A DNA stretch of 64,000 nt from Kineobactrum salinum (lineage in GTDB: Bacteria > Pseudomonadota > Gammaproteobacteria > Pseudomonadales > Halieaceae), in the NCBI RefSeq assembly GCF_010669285.1, contig NZ_CP048711.1:3100001-3164000 (forward strand), read 5' to 3'. Shown here in pieces: positions 1-7,470 of this stretch; position 1 is the first letter of the stretch, and the number at the start of each line of letters is the position of its first letter. The notes beneath the pieces were generated by a model. It saw only the letters and a program-made list of their open reading frames with translations. It was not told where the DNA came from and made no database searches. The position numbers and the translations under genes were made by a program.

Positions 1-256
1 TCCAATCCCCGAGCGAGCCGCTTCTCGTGCCATTTGAGCTGGAGCGGCTTATTCGTTACATAACATAAGCTTATACGCAATATTTGAGGACATTTCTAGT
101 CCTTCCACTGCAAAAATGTGTCAAAGGGACAGGACGGGTCGGCCGCGGGATCGCCGAGGCCCGCGCCGAGGCTACCGAATTGGCGGCGCCCGGCGAGATT
201 TCGCTGCGGGAAGCTTGTGTTACAATTTCATGTTGTTCCTCTTCACCATGTGACCT
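1..256. other. Intergenic region upstream of nadA; no confident gene
   Basis: No convincing gene on the plus strand. On the minus strand there is a perfect TTGACA hexamer (119-124) and, downstream of it, a 14-codon open frame starting near 92 and preceded by an AAGGA-like site. This could be a promoter with a tiny leader for a gene lying to the left of the window, but no good -10 hexamer stands at the right distance. The first 60 bases contain a weak inverted repeat (AGCCGCT/AGCGGCT) without a T-tract. Nothing else is supported. Confidence 0.4.
221..226 (+). promoter_or_regulatory. Probable extended -10 promoter of nadA
   Basis: TACAAT preceded by TGT gives an extended -10 (TGN-TACAAT) 30 bases before the nadA start codon. 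No good -35 hexamer is visible 17 bases upstream, which is common for extended -10 promoters. Similar TGC-TACAAT or TGC-TACACT elements precede gspE and fabV in this window. Confidence 0.4.
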
Positions 257-1330
257 ATGAGTATCGCTTCCGACAAACTTGAAACCATCCGCCAGCAGGT
301 GCAGCAGCACCTGGATCATGAGCAGCACAGGTCGCTCAACCCGGTCCAGGAGCAGCAGCTCAAGGCGAGTATTGGGGCCCGGCTGCGTGCTGAAAATGCC
401 GTGGTCGTGGCCCATTACTATACTGCTCCCGAAATCCAGGCCCTGGCCGAGGAGACGGGCGGCTGTGTGTCCGACTCGCTGGAAATGGCACGTTTTGGGC
501 ACGATCACCCGGCCTCCACGCTGGTCGTGGCCGGGGTCAAATTCATGGGTGAAACGGCCAAGATACTCACGCCGCACAAGCGCGTGCTGATGCCTACCCT
601 GGAGGCAACCTGCTCGCTGGACGTGGGCTGCCCCGTGGAGGAATTTTCGGCCTTTTGTGACCAGCATCCGGATCGGGAGGTGGTGGTCTACGCCAATACC
701 TCCGCAGCGGTCAAGGCCCGCGCCGACTGGGTGGTCACCTCCAGCATTGCGCTGGATGTGGCGGAGCACCTGTCCTCCCAGGGCAAGAAGATCCTGTGGG
801 CGCCCGATCGCCACCTGGGCGACTATGTCCGCAGGCAAACCGGCGCCGATATCCTGGTCTGGGAGGGTGCCTGTATCGTGCACGAGGAGTTCAAGGCCCG
901 CGGTATTGCCGATCTGAAACGGGTCTACCCCGACGCGATAGTGCTGGCGCATCCGGAATCGCCGAACGCGGTACTGGAGCTGGCGGACCGGGTCGGCTCC
1001 ACCACCCAGATCATCCGCGCGGCCCGGGAGATGCCCAACAAGCGCTTCATCATTGCCACCGACCAGGGCATTTTCTACAAGCTGCAGCAGCAGGCTCCCG
1101 ACAAGGAGTTCCTCATCGCGCCGACGGCCGGCAGCGGCGGGGCCTGCCGCAGCTGCGCCAACTGCCCGTGGATGGCAATGAATGAACTGGAAACCCTGGC
1201 CACGGTGTTCAATCGCCCGGACAACGAGATTTTCGTCGATCCGGCAGTGGGTGAGCAGGCGATGGTGCCCCTGCGCCGGATGCTGGACTTCGCGGCCGGG
1301 CTCCGGAAATCCGTGGTCGGCAACGCCTGA
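257..1330 (+). CDS. nadA: Quinolinate synthase A
   Basis: NadA condenses iminoaspartate with dihydroxyacetone phosphate to quinolinate in de novo NAD synthesis and carries an oxygen-sensitive 4Fe-4S cluster. The 357-aa product has the usual length and the family cysteines: one in ATCSLDVGC, one in [10 protein letters not shown], and the C-terminal [12 protein letters not shown] cluster motif. The early [12 protein letters not shown] segment is also typical. The ATG at 257 places the N-terminus as expected, although its ribosome binding site is weak. The gene stands alone and converges on the bepA-like gene with a 9-base gap. Assignment is secure. Confidence 0.96.
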   Translation: MSIASDKLETIRQQVQQHLDHEQHRSLNPVQEQQLKASIGARLRAENAVVVAHYYTAPEIQALAEETGGCVSDSLEMARFGHDHPASTLVVAGVKFMGETAKILTPHKRVLMPTLEATCSLDVGCPVEEFSAFCDQHPDREVVVYANTSAAVKARADWVVTSSIALDVAEHLSSQGKKILWAPDRHLGDYVRRQTGADILVWEGACIVHEEFKARGIADLKRVYPDAIVLAHPESPNAVLELADRVGSTTQIIRAAREMPNKRFIIATDQGIFYKLQQQAPDKEFLIAPTAGSGGACRSCANCPWMAMNELETLATVFNRPDNEIFVDPAVGEQAMVPLRRMLDFAAGLRKSVVGNA

Positions 1331-1339
1331 GCCGCGCCA

Positions 1340-2797
1340 TCAGATTTCCATGCGCTCGCGCAGGGTCGCGATATCGCGCAGTCGCTCCTGAATGCGCGCG
1401 CGTGTGACATGGTCGCTGTTGACCAGCTTCATGGCATAGTTCAGCTGCTTTTCCGCTTCGTCCAGAATACCGTTCAGAATGAAGTATTCGGCCCGCGACT
1501 GGTGCAGCCCGATGATATTGCCCGACAGTCCCTGCACTTCTGCCAGCAGGTACCACAAGCCGGGATCATTGGAGCGCCGCTTGCTCTGCTCGACCAGCAC
1601 CTGTTCGGCAATGTGGGCCTTCTGGTCGCGCATCAGGGCCCGGGCATAGGCCATGGTCAGCGGGTGATTGCCGGGCGAGAGCTTCAGCTCTGACTGCAGC
1701 TGCTGCACGGCTTTCTCCGGTTCATTGCGCGCCATATGCAGTTCTGCCGCGGCCAGTTTGTACTCCAGACGGTCGGGGCTGCGTGACCAGATGGAGTCCA
1801 GCTCCAGCCCCGCCTCGTCGGTGCGCCCCGCGTCGATCAGCGCCAGCACCAGGCCGTAGGTCGCCGCTTCCCGCGATCGGGTGGTCCCCTCCAACTGGCC
1901 CCTGAATTTCTGGATAGCCTCCTCCGGCGTGGCGGTGAGCTGGTTGATGACCCGTGCCCGCATCAGCTGGTACTGCAGGTCGTCGCTCTCCGGTGGCCGG
2001 GGATACTGGCGCGCGCGGTTGCGGGTGTCGGCGATGCGGTTCTCCGACAGCGGATGCGAACGCAGGAACTCGGGAATCCGGTTGCTGCTGGCGTAGCGGG
2101 AGGCCTGCAGCATGCGTTCGAACATGGCCGGCGCCGCGTGGGGGTTCATGCCGGCTGCCACCATGGTCTGCATGCCGACCCGGTCGGCTTCCGCTTCATT
2201 GCTGCGGCTGTAGCGCAGGGCGGAATCCTGGGCTGCGGCCTGGGCCGCCGACAATGCTGCCATGCCGGCATCGCCGCCCGCGGTGGCGAGCAATACAAAG
2301 CCCGCCAGCATGGCGGCCAGGTTGAGCGGCTGCTGGTTCTTCTGGAACTCCACCCGGCGCGAGAAGTGGCGCTGGCTGAGGTGGGCAATCTCGTGGGCGA
2401 GCACGGTGGCCAGTTCGTCCTCGGTCTGGGCGTATTGCAGCAGGCCGTTGTGGACGCCGATCACCCCTCCGGGTACCGCGAAGGCATTGATGGTGGGGTT
2501 GTCGACCACCACAAGATCGATCCGGCGGTCTTCCAGCTGGCTGTGGGTGACCAGCCGGTACACCAGGTCCTCAAGATAGTCGAACAGCAGCGGATCATCG
2601 ACGGTCGAGACCTGGCTGCGGAATATCCGCAGCCAGGTGCGGCCCAGCTGGTGCTCGTACTCGGCGGAAAACAGGCTGGTGCTGGACTCCCCCAGATTGG
2701 GCAGCTTCAGGCCCTCCGTGTTGGCCCGCAGCCCGGGGCTTGCCAGCAGCAGGAGCAGCAGCACGGGCAGGGAATATTTGAACAGGGAGCGAAACAT
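1340..2797 (-). CDS. bepA: M48 family periplasmic metalloprotease with TPR region (BepA/YfgC-like)
   Basis: The 485-aa protein starts with a signal peptide (about residues 1-25) and carries the gluzincin zinc motif H135-E-I-A-H139 within the M48 peptidase domain. The third ligand region follows around the segment SRSNEAEADRVG. The C-terminal half (about 300-480) is helical with TPR-like repeats. BepA-type proteins act in the periplasm as proteases and chaperones in outer-membrane protein and LptD assembly. The gene is divergent from the TusA-like gene, so its promoter must lie in 2798-2983; a minus-strand TACAAT is visible at 2843-2848. Family is certain; exact orthology to BepA rather than another TPR-M48 paralogue (LoiP-like proteins lack TPRs) is likely. 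Confidence 0.9.
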   Translation of the reverse strand: MFRSLFKYSLPVLLLLLLASPGLRANTEGLKLPNLGESSTSLFSAEYEHQLGRTWLRIFRSQVSTVDDPLLFDYLEDLVYRLVTHSQLEDRRIDLVVVDNPTINAFAVPGGVIGVHNGLLQYAQTEDELATVLAHEIAHLSQRHFSRRVEFQKNQQPLNLAAMLAGFVLLATAGGDAGMAALSAAQAAAQDSALRYSRSNEAEADRVGMQTMVAAGMNPHAAPAMFERMLQASRYASSNRIPEFLRSHPLSENRIADTRNRARQYPRPPESDDLQYQLMRARVINQLTATPEEAIQKFRGQLEGTTRSREAATYGLVLALIDAGRTDEAGLELDSIWSRSPDRLEYKLAAAELHMARNEPEKAVQQLQSELKLSPGNHPLTMAYARALMRDQKAHIAEQVLVEQSKRRSNDPGLWYLLAEVQGLSGNIIGLHQSRAEYFILNGILDEAEKQLNYAMKLVNSDHVTRARIQERLRDIATLRERMEI

Positions 2798-2923
2798 GCC
2801 GGGAAAATCACCACTTGACGAATTAGGAACCGGGTCAGCTGCATTGTACTGCAGGGAACCGGTCCGGTGACATGAATGTTGTCTGCCGTTGGGATAGTCC
2901 GGCGGGATAAAAGTTCAATGCTG

Positions 2924-2952
2924 TTGGGGTGGACACGGCTAATGGATATACT
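2924..2952 (+). promoter_or_regulatory. Candidate sigma-70 promoter of the TusA-like gene
   Basis: TTGGGG (2924-2929), a 17-base spacer and TATACT (2947-2952) lie 32 bases before the start codon. This is a reasonable sigma-70 match and would drive the three-gene run that follows (TusA-like, permease, M16 peptidase). Confidence 0.45.
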
Positions 2953-2983
2953 GGGCGGCGCGCGAGCCCTGGAGCAGGAACAG

Positions 2984-3208
2984 ATGAAGGCAAACATTGA
3001 CGTGGAAGTGGATGCAAGGGGCCTGGAGTGCCCCATGCCGCTGCTCCAGGCCAAGCGTGCGCTGAATCGCATGCAGCCGGGCCAGCATCTGCAGGTGCTG
3101 GCGACCGATGCCGGCTCAGTGCGTGACTTCAGGGTGTTTGCCGAACAGTCCGGCCATGTTCTGCTGCAGTCCGGAGAGTGCGGGGGGTATATACCTACCT
3201 GTTGTTGA
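2984..3208 (+). CDS. TusA family sulfurtransferase-like protein
   Basis: The 74-aa product has the TusA/SirA/YedF signature: a short two-layer alpha/beta domain with the active-site motif GLECPMPLLQAKRAL, whose cysteine accepts persulfide sulfur in TusA. I chose the ATG at 2984 because it has GGAG/AGGA 8-12 bases upstream and gives the standard family length; the frame is open further upstream but without similarity. The end, GGYIPTCC, carries two extra cysteines that classical TusA lacks. It precedes a PerM-type permease by 26 bases and is probably cotranscribed. This family has several functional subtypes (tRNA thiolation, sulfur trafficking), so the sulfur-relay role is a family inference and I give no symbol. 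Confidence 0.85.
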   Translation: MKANIDVEVDARGLECPMPLLQAKRALNRMQPGQHLQVLATDAGSVRDFRVFAEQSGHVLLQSGECGGYIPTCC

Positions 3209-3234
3209 AGTCGTGACGGGCCGGAACTGAATCC

Positions 3235-4311
3235 ATGCTGGAAATCTTCAATAAATGGTACCGCCGCTACCTGTTCGAGGAAGAGTCGGTATTGCTGCTG
3301 GTGTTGCTGGCGGTCGCGGTGCTGTTGTTGATGACGATGGGCGACATCCTGGCGCCCATTCTCGCGGCCATCGTGCTGGCCTATCTGATGCAGGGCATGG
3401 CCACGCGCCTGCAGCGCCGGGGCCTGCCGCAGGCCGTCGGCGTCAGTATTGCCTACCTGATCTTCATCGGCTGTTTTTTTGGCATCACGCTGGGGCTGTT
3501 GCCGCTGGTGTGGCGGCAGCTGCTGGGGTTGGCCCAGGAGGCGCCGCGCATGCTGGAACAGGGTCGGCACCTGTTGGCGGTGCTGCCCGCGCGCTATCCC
3601 GAGGTCTTCAGCCACCAGGAGATCAACCAACTGGTAGCGCTGGCCCAGGCGGAAATGGGCGGGATGGGACAGAAGCTGGTCACCAGTTCCCTGGCCACCA
3701 TTCCCAGCATCCTGACGGTGCTGGTGTACATGATCCTGATTCCCATCCTGGTATTCTTTTTTCTCAAGGACCGCGAGCTCATCCTGGGCTGGCTGGCCGG
3801 ATTCCTGCCCAGCGAGCGCCCGCTGCTGCGGCGCATCTGGTCTGAAATGGATAACCAGGTGGCGAACTATGCCCGCGGCAAGGTGCTGGAAATACTGATC
3901 GTGGGCGCGGTCAGTTTTGTCTGCTTCCTGCTGCTGGACCTGAATTACGCGGCGCTGCTGGCGCTGCTGGTGGGGCTGTCGGTGATCATCCCCTACCTGG
4001 GGGCAGCGCTGGTGACCTTCCCGGTATTGGTCGTGGGATACTTTCAGTGGGGCTTTGCCAATGAATTTTATTACCTCGCGCTGGTCTACTTCATCATCCA
4101 GGCGCTCGACGGCAATGTTCTGGTGCCGCTGCTGTTTTCGGAAGCCGTGAACCTGCACCCTGTGGCCATTATTCTGGCGGTGCTGTTTTTTGGCGGAATC
4201 TGGGGTATGTGGGGGGTGTTTTTCGCAATACCGCTGGCCACCCTGATCAAGGCCATCATCAATGCCTGGCCCACCCGCGTGGATGAGCCAATTTCAAACA
4301 ATCTGGAGTGA
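3235..4311 (+). CDS. AI-2E family (PerM-type) transporter
   Basis: A 358-aa integral membrane protein with about eight hydrophobic segments: two near residues 20-55, one near 70-95, and several between 150 and 350 around a central soluble loop. The layout and the C-terminal motifs (LALLVGLSVIIPYLGAAL, then a conserved LV-PLLFSEAVNLHP segment) identify the AI-2E transporter (TqsA/YdiK/PerM) family. Substrates are unknown for most members; export of autoinducer-2 is shown only for some. It lies three bases before the M16 peptidase gene, so the two are almost certainly one transcript. Confidence 0.88.
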   Translation: MLEIFNKWYRRYLFEEESVLLLVLLAVAVLLLMTMGDILAPILAAIVLAYLMQGMATRLQRRGLPQAVGVSIAYLIFIGCFFGITLGLLPLVWRQLLGLAQEAPRMLEQGRHLLAVLPARYPEVFSHQEINQLVALAQAEMGGMGQKLVTSSLATIPSILTVLVYMILIPILVFFFLKDRELILGWLAGFLPSERPLLRRIWSEMDNQVANYARGKVLEILIVGAVSFVCFLLLDLNYAALLALLVGLSVIIPYLGAALVTFPVLVVGYFQWGFANEFYYLALVYFIIQALDGNVLVPLLFSEAVNLHPVAIILAVLFFGGIWGMWGVFFAIPLATLIKAIINAWPTRVDEPISNNLE

Positions 4312-4314
4312 TGC

Positions 4315-7185
4315 ATGCGATTGACAGTATCTGGACGGGGGTTGCGGCCCCTGGTGAGTGGCTTTGTGCTGTTGTTGCTGCTGGCGGCCTGCGCGAGTCT
4401 GCCCGGCGCCACGGTACAACAGCCCGTCCAGAGCCCGAACGATGATTACGACTACCGTTATCTGACGCTGGCCAATGACATGCAGGTGCTGCTGATCTCT
4501 GACCCGGGCGCACCCAAGGCCGCCGCGGCGCTGGATGTGCAGGTAGGCAGCGGTGACAATCCTCCCGGCCGCGAGGGGCTGGCCCATTTTCTCGAGCACA
4601 TGCTGTTTCTGGGAACGGACAAATACCCGGACGCTGCCGAGTACGAGCAATTCATCACCGAGCATGGCGGCAGCCGCAACGCCTATACCAGCTTCGAGCA
4701 CACCAATTATTTCTTTGATATCCAGGCAGAGCATCTGCCTGAGGCGCTGGATCGCTTCGCCCAGTTTTTTATCGCGCCGCGCTTTGATGCCCAGTATGTG
4801 GAGCGCGAGAAAAACGCCGTGGAGGCCGAGTTCCAGATGGGGCTCACCAGCGATCCGCGGCGGGGCCTGGATGTGCTGCAGGAGCTGATCAATCCCGAGC
4901 ACCCGTTTCACCAGTTTACCGTCGGCAGCCTGGAAACGCTGGCGGACCGCACCGGCTCGACCATTCGCGATGAGCTGCTGACATTCTACGAACGCCACTA
5001 TTCGGCCAACATGATGCGGCTGGTGGTGTTCGGGGCCCAGTCCCTGGACGAGTTGGAGGCGCTGGTCGCGCCTGTTTTTGAGCAGGTGCCGAACAAGGAT
5101 TTCGAACCCGATCCTATCGAAGCTCCGCTGTTTCCCGAACAGTCCCTGCCGATGCTGGTCAAGATCCAACCGCAGGCGACGCTCAGGCAGCTGGAAGTCT
5201 CCTTTCCTGTGGCCGATTACCGCAGCGACTACAAGGTTAATCCGCTGGCCTACCTGGGCAATCTGGTGGGTCACGAAGGCAAGGGCAGCCTGCTGTCCCA
5301 GCTCAAGGCAGAAGGCCTGGCGGAAAGCCTGGGCGCGGGTTCGGGGCTGGGCTGGCGGGGAGGCGCGCTGTTCAGCGTCAGCATTACCCTGACCGAAGCG
5401 GGTGCCGAGCGCTACGAACGGGTGCTGCAGCTGCTGTTTTCCTACCTGGACATGCTGCGCGAACAGGGTCCGCAACAATGGTTGTACGAAGAGCAGTCGC
5501 GCCTGGCAGAGCTGGAGTTCCGCTTCCACGAGGACTCGACGCCGATGAACTACGTCAGCTCCCTGGCCAGCGGCATGCACTATTATGAGCCGGTGGACAC
5601 CCTGCGGGGCCCCTACCTGATGTCTCGCTACGACCGGCAGATGCTCAATGAACTGCTGGGCGACGTGGCGCCCGGCAATGCGCTGGTCGTGTTCAGCGAC
5701 GACTCGGTGGAAACCGATCAGGTGTCGGAGTTCTACGGTGTTCCCTACGCCCGTCAGCAGGTCGCCGGCGAGCAACTGGCGCGCTGGACGGCGCCAGTGC
5801 GGCACGCGGAGCTGGATCTGCCGCCGCCCAATGAGTTCATTCCCGATGACGTCAGTCTGGTGCCGTTGGCGGATGAAGCCGTGTCACTGCCGACCCTGCT
5901 GCTGGACGAGACGCGGCTCTCCGTATGGTTTGCCCAGGACCATGAATTCCGTATCCCCAAGGGAGCGACCTATATCAATTTCCGTTCCCCGGAAGTGGGG
6001 CAGAATGTGCAGCAGACGGCGGCGGCCCTGCTCTACACGGCACTGCTCAAGGATGCTGTGAACGAGTTTAGCTATCCGGCATTGCTGGCGGGGCTCAATT
6101 TCGAACTCTACAAGCACGCTCAGGGGATCAGCCTGCGCATCAGCGGCTACAATGACAAGCAGATCCGTCTGCTCGACCGGCTGCTGGAAGTGATCCAGCA
6201 GCCGGACTTCGACCCGGAGCGGTTTGCCAATATCCGCGCGGACAGGATCCGCAGCCTGGCAAACGCGATCGCCAAGCGCCCCAGCAGTCAGGTGATGGAT
6301 GATTTGCGCGAGGCTCTGTTGCACGGCGAATGGGGCGAGCAACCCCTGATCGATGCACTGGCGGAGCTGGAGCTGGCGGATCTGGAAGCCTATGCCACCG
6401 CTTTCTGGGCCGGGGCCACCGCCGAGACGCTGGTATTTGGCAACTACGAGCCCAGCGTCGTGCCGGCACTGGCCCAGCGTCTGCGGGAATTGTTGCCAAC
6501 GGATGGGGCGGCGCCCACGCTGCCACCATTGCGGGTCACCCGCCTGGCGGAGGATGAAGCGCTGCAATTCGTGGTGGACGTGCCGCACGATGATTCCGTG
6601 GTGGCCTGGTACCTGCAGGGCCGTGATCAATCCTGGCATGATCGGGCGGCGACGGCGCTCACCGGCCAGATCATCAAGTCCGGGTTCTTCCAGCAGCTGC
6701 GTACCGAGCAGCAGCTGGGCTATGTGGTCAGCGCCTTTCCCTGGCCACAGTTGGATGTGCCGGGCCTGGTGCTGCTGATCCAGTCGCCCAATACCAGTGC
6801 GGTGGATGTGGTCGCCGCGATGGAATCCTTCATGGCCGCGGTGAGTGGCTCCCTGGATCAATCCCAGTTCGAACGTCACCGGGCGGCTCTGGTCGGGGAA
6901 ATCCTGCGCCCCGACAAAAACCTGTGGGAGCGCGCTGAATTTTACTGGCAGTCTATCGCCAAGAAGCAGTACCAGTTCGATGGCCGCCGGCAGCTGGTGG
7001 CAGCCGTATCGGCGCTGAGCCGGGAACAGTGGAATGACTACTACGATGAGGTCTTCCTGCGTCGGCGCCAGTCGCTGCAGGTAGTGGCTCCCGGCCGCTG
7101 GCAGGCCGTGCCCGACGGTTATGGGCCACGCCTGCACGATGCTGCGGACATCAAGCAAACCAACCCGGCCTTCCTGATCGATTGA
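4315..7185 (+). CDS. M16 family zinc peptidase (insulinase/pitrilysin type), lipoprotein
   Basis: The 956-aa product has a lipoprotein signal peptide with lipobox LLAAC at about residues 22-26, so it is probably anchored in the periplasm. The inverted zinc motif is H91-F-L-E94-H95, with the distal glutamate in the EKNAVEAEF segment about 75 residues later. The length and the four M16 half-domains match protease III/pitrilysin, which degrades peptides and small proteins. A C-terminal RTEQQLGYVV segment is the conserved arm of the second M16 half. ATG at 4315 follows the permease stop by three bases. It differs from E. coli PtrA in being a lipoprotein. Confidence 0.92.
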   Translation: MRLTVSGRGLRPLVSGFVLLLLLAACASLPGATVQQPVQSPNDDYDYRYLTLANDMQVLLISDPGAPKAAAALDVQVGSGDNPPGREGLAHFLEHMLFLGTDKYPDAAEYEQFITEHGGSRNAYTSFEHTNYFFDIQAEHLPEALDRFAQFFIAPRFDAQYVEREKNAVEAEFQMGLTSDPRRGLDVLQELINPEHPFHQFTVGSLETLADRTGSTIRDELLTFYERHYSANMMRLVVFGAQSLDELEALVAPVFEQVPNKDFEPDPIEAPLFPEQSLPMLVKIQPQATLRQLEVSFPVADYRSDYKVNPLAYLGNLVGHEGKGSLLSQLKAEGLAESLGAGSGLGWRGGALFSVSITLTEAGAERYERVLQLLFSYLDMLREQGPQQWLYEEQSRLAELEFRFHEDSTPMNYVSSLASGMHYYEPVDTLRGPYLMSRYDRQMLNELLGDVAPGNALVVFSDDSVETDQVSEFYGVPYARQQVAGEQLARWTAPVRHAELDLPPPNEFIPDDVSLVPLADEAVSLPTLLLDETRLSVWFAQDHEFRIPKGATYINFRSPEVGQNVQQTAAALLYTALLKDAVNEFSYPALLAGLNFELYKHAQGISLRISGYNDKQIRLLDRLLEVIQQPDFDPERFANIRADRIRSLANAIAKRPSSQVMDDLREALLHGEWGEQPLIDALAELELADLEAYATAFWAGATAETLVFGNYEPSVVPALAQRLRELLPTDGAAPTLPPLRVTRLAEDEALQFVVDVPHDDSVVAWYLQGRDQSWHDRAATALTGQIIKSGFFQQLRTEQQLGYVVSAFPWPQLDVPGLVLLIQSPNTSAVDVVAAMESFMAAVSGSLDQSQFERHRAALVGEILRPDKNLWERAEFYWQSIAKKQYQFDGRRQLVAAVSALSREQWNDYYDEVFLRRRQSLQVVAPGRWQAVPDGYGPRLHDAADIKQTNPAFLID

Positions 7186-7268
7186 CCGGTATGTGAATTT
7201 TTCTGTAATGGGCCGCGGCGGTGTCGCGGCTAAGCGCATGATTTTCCACGCAAAACGCAAGCATTTAT

Positions 7269-7285
7269 GGTTCCATATTGGAACC
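7269..7285. promoter_or_regulatory. Palindromic operator-like site 1 upstream of aceE
   Basis: GGTTCC-ATATT-GGAACC, a perfect 6-bp inverted repeat with a 5-base AT-rich centre, about 90 bases upstream of the putative aceE -10. The TTCC-N5-GGAA core recurs 140 bases downstream as site 2. A dimeric transcription factor is implied; the sequence does not match the E. coli PdhR operator as I know it. Confidence 0.5.
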
Positions 7286-7371
7286 TATCATGTTGTCTCT
7301 CGCCCCTGATCTGTAGTACGTTGCCCTTGCCGCGGACGCAGCCGTTCGCGGAAGACAGCGGTATAGAGCGC

Positions 7372-7377
7372 TATAAT
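7372..7377 (+). promoter_or_regulatory. -10 element of the aceEF promoter
   Basis: A perfect TATAAT lies 94 bases before the aceE start codon, between the two TTCC-N5-GGAA palindromes. No good -35 hexamer is found 16-18 bases upstream, as expected for a regulated promoter. Transcription would start near 7384, putting site 2 just downstream of it. Confidence 0.5.
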
Positions 7378-7408
7378 CAAGAATTCAGGCAGCGCCGCAC
7401 GGGAATAT

Positions 7409-7425
7409 AGTTCCATTAAGGAACC
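7409..7425. promoter_or_regulatory. Palindromic operator-like site 2 upstream of aceE
   Basis: GTTCC-ATTAA-GGAAC inside a 17-bp window, sharing the TTCC-N5-GGAA core with site 1. Its position about 25 bases after the expected transcription start fits a roadblock operator for a repressor sensing pyruvate or related metabolites. That role is inferred only from position and symmetry. Confidence 0.5.
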
Positions 7426-7470
7426 CGAGATCCCTGTCGGTTTCATGTATCTGGTCAGGAGCAATACAGC

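Noticed and set aside
1-50. 3' end of a tRNA on the plus strand
   Set aside because: A TTCCAATCCCC-like string and CCA occur, but no acceptor stem or T-stem pairing can be drawn.
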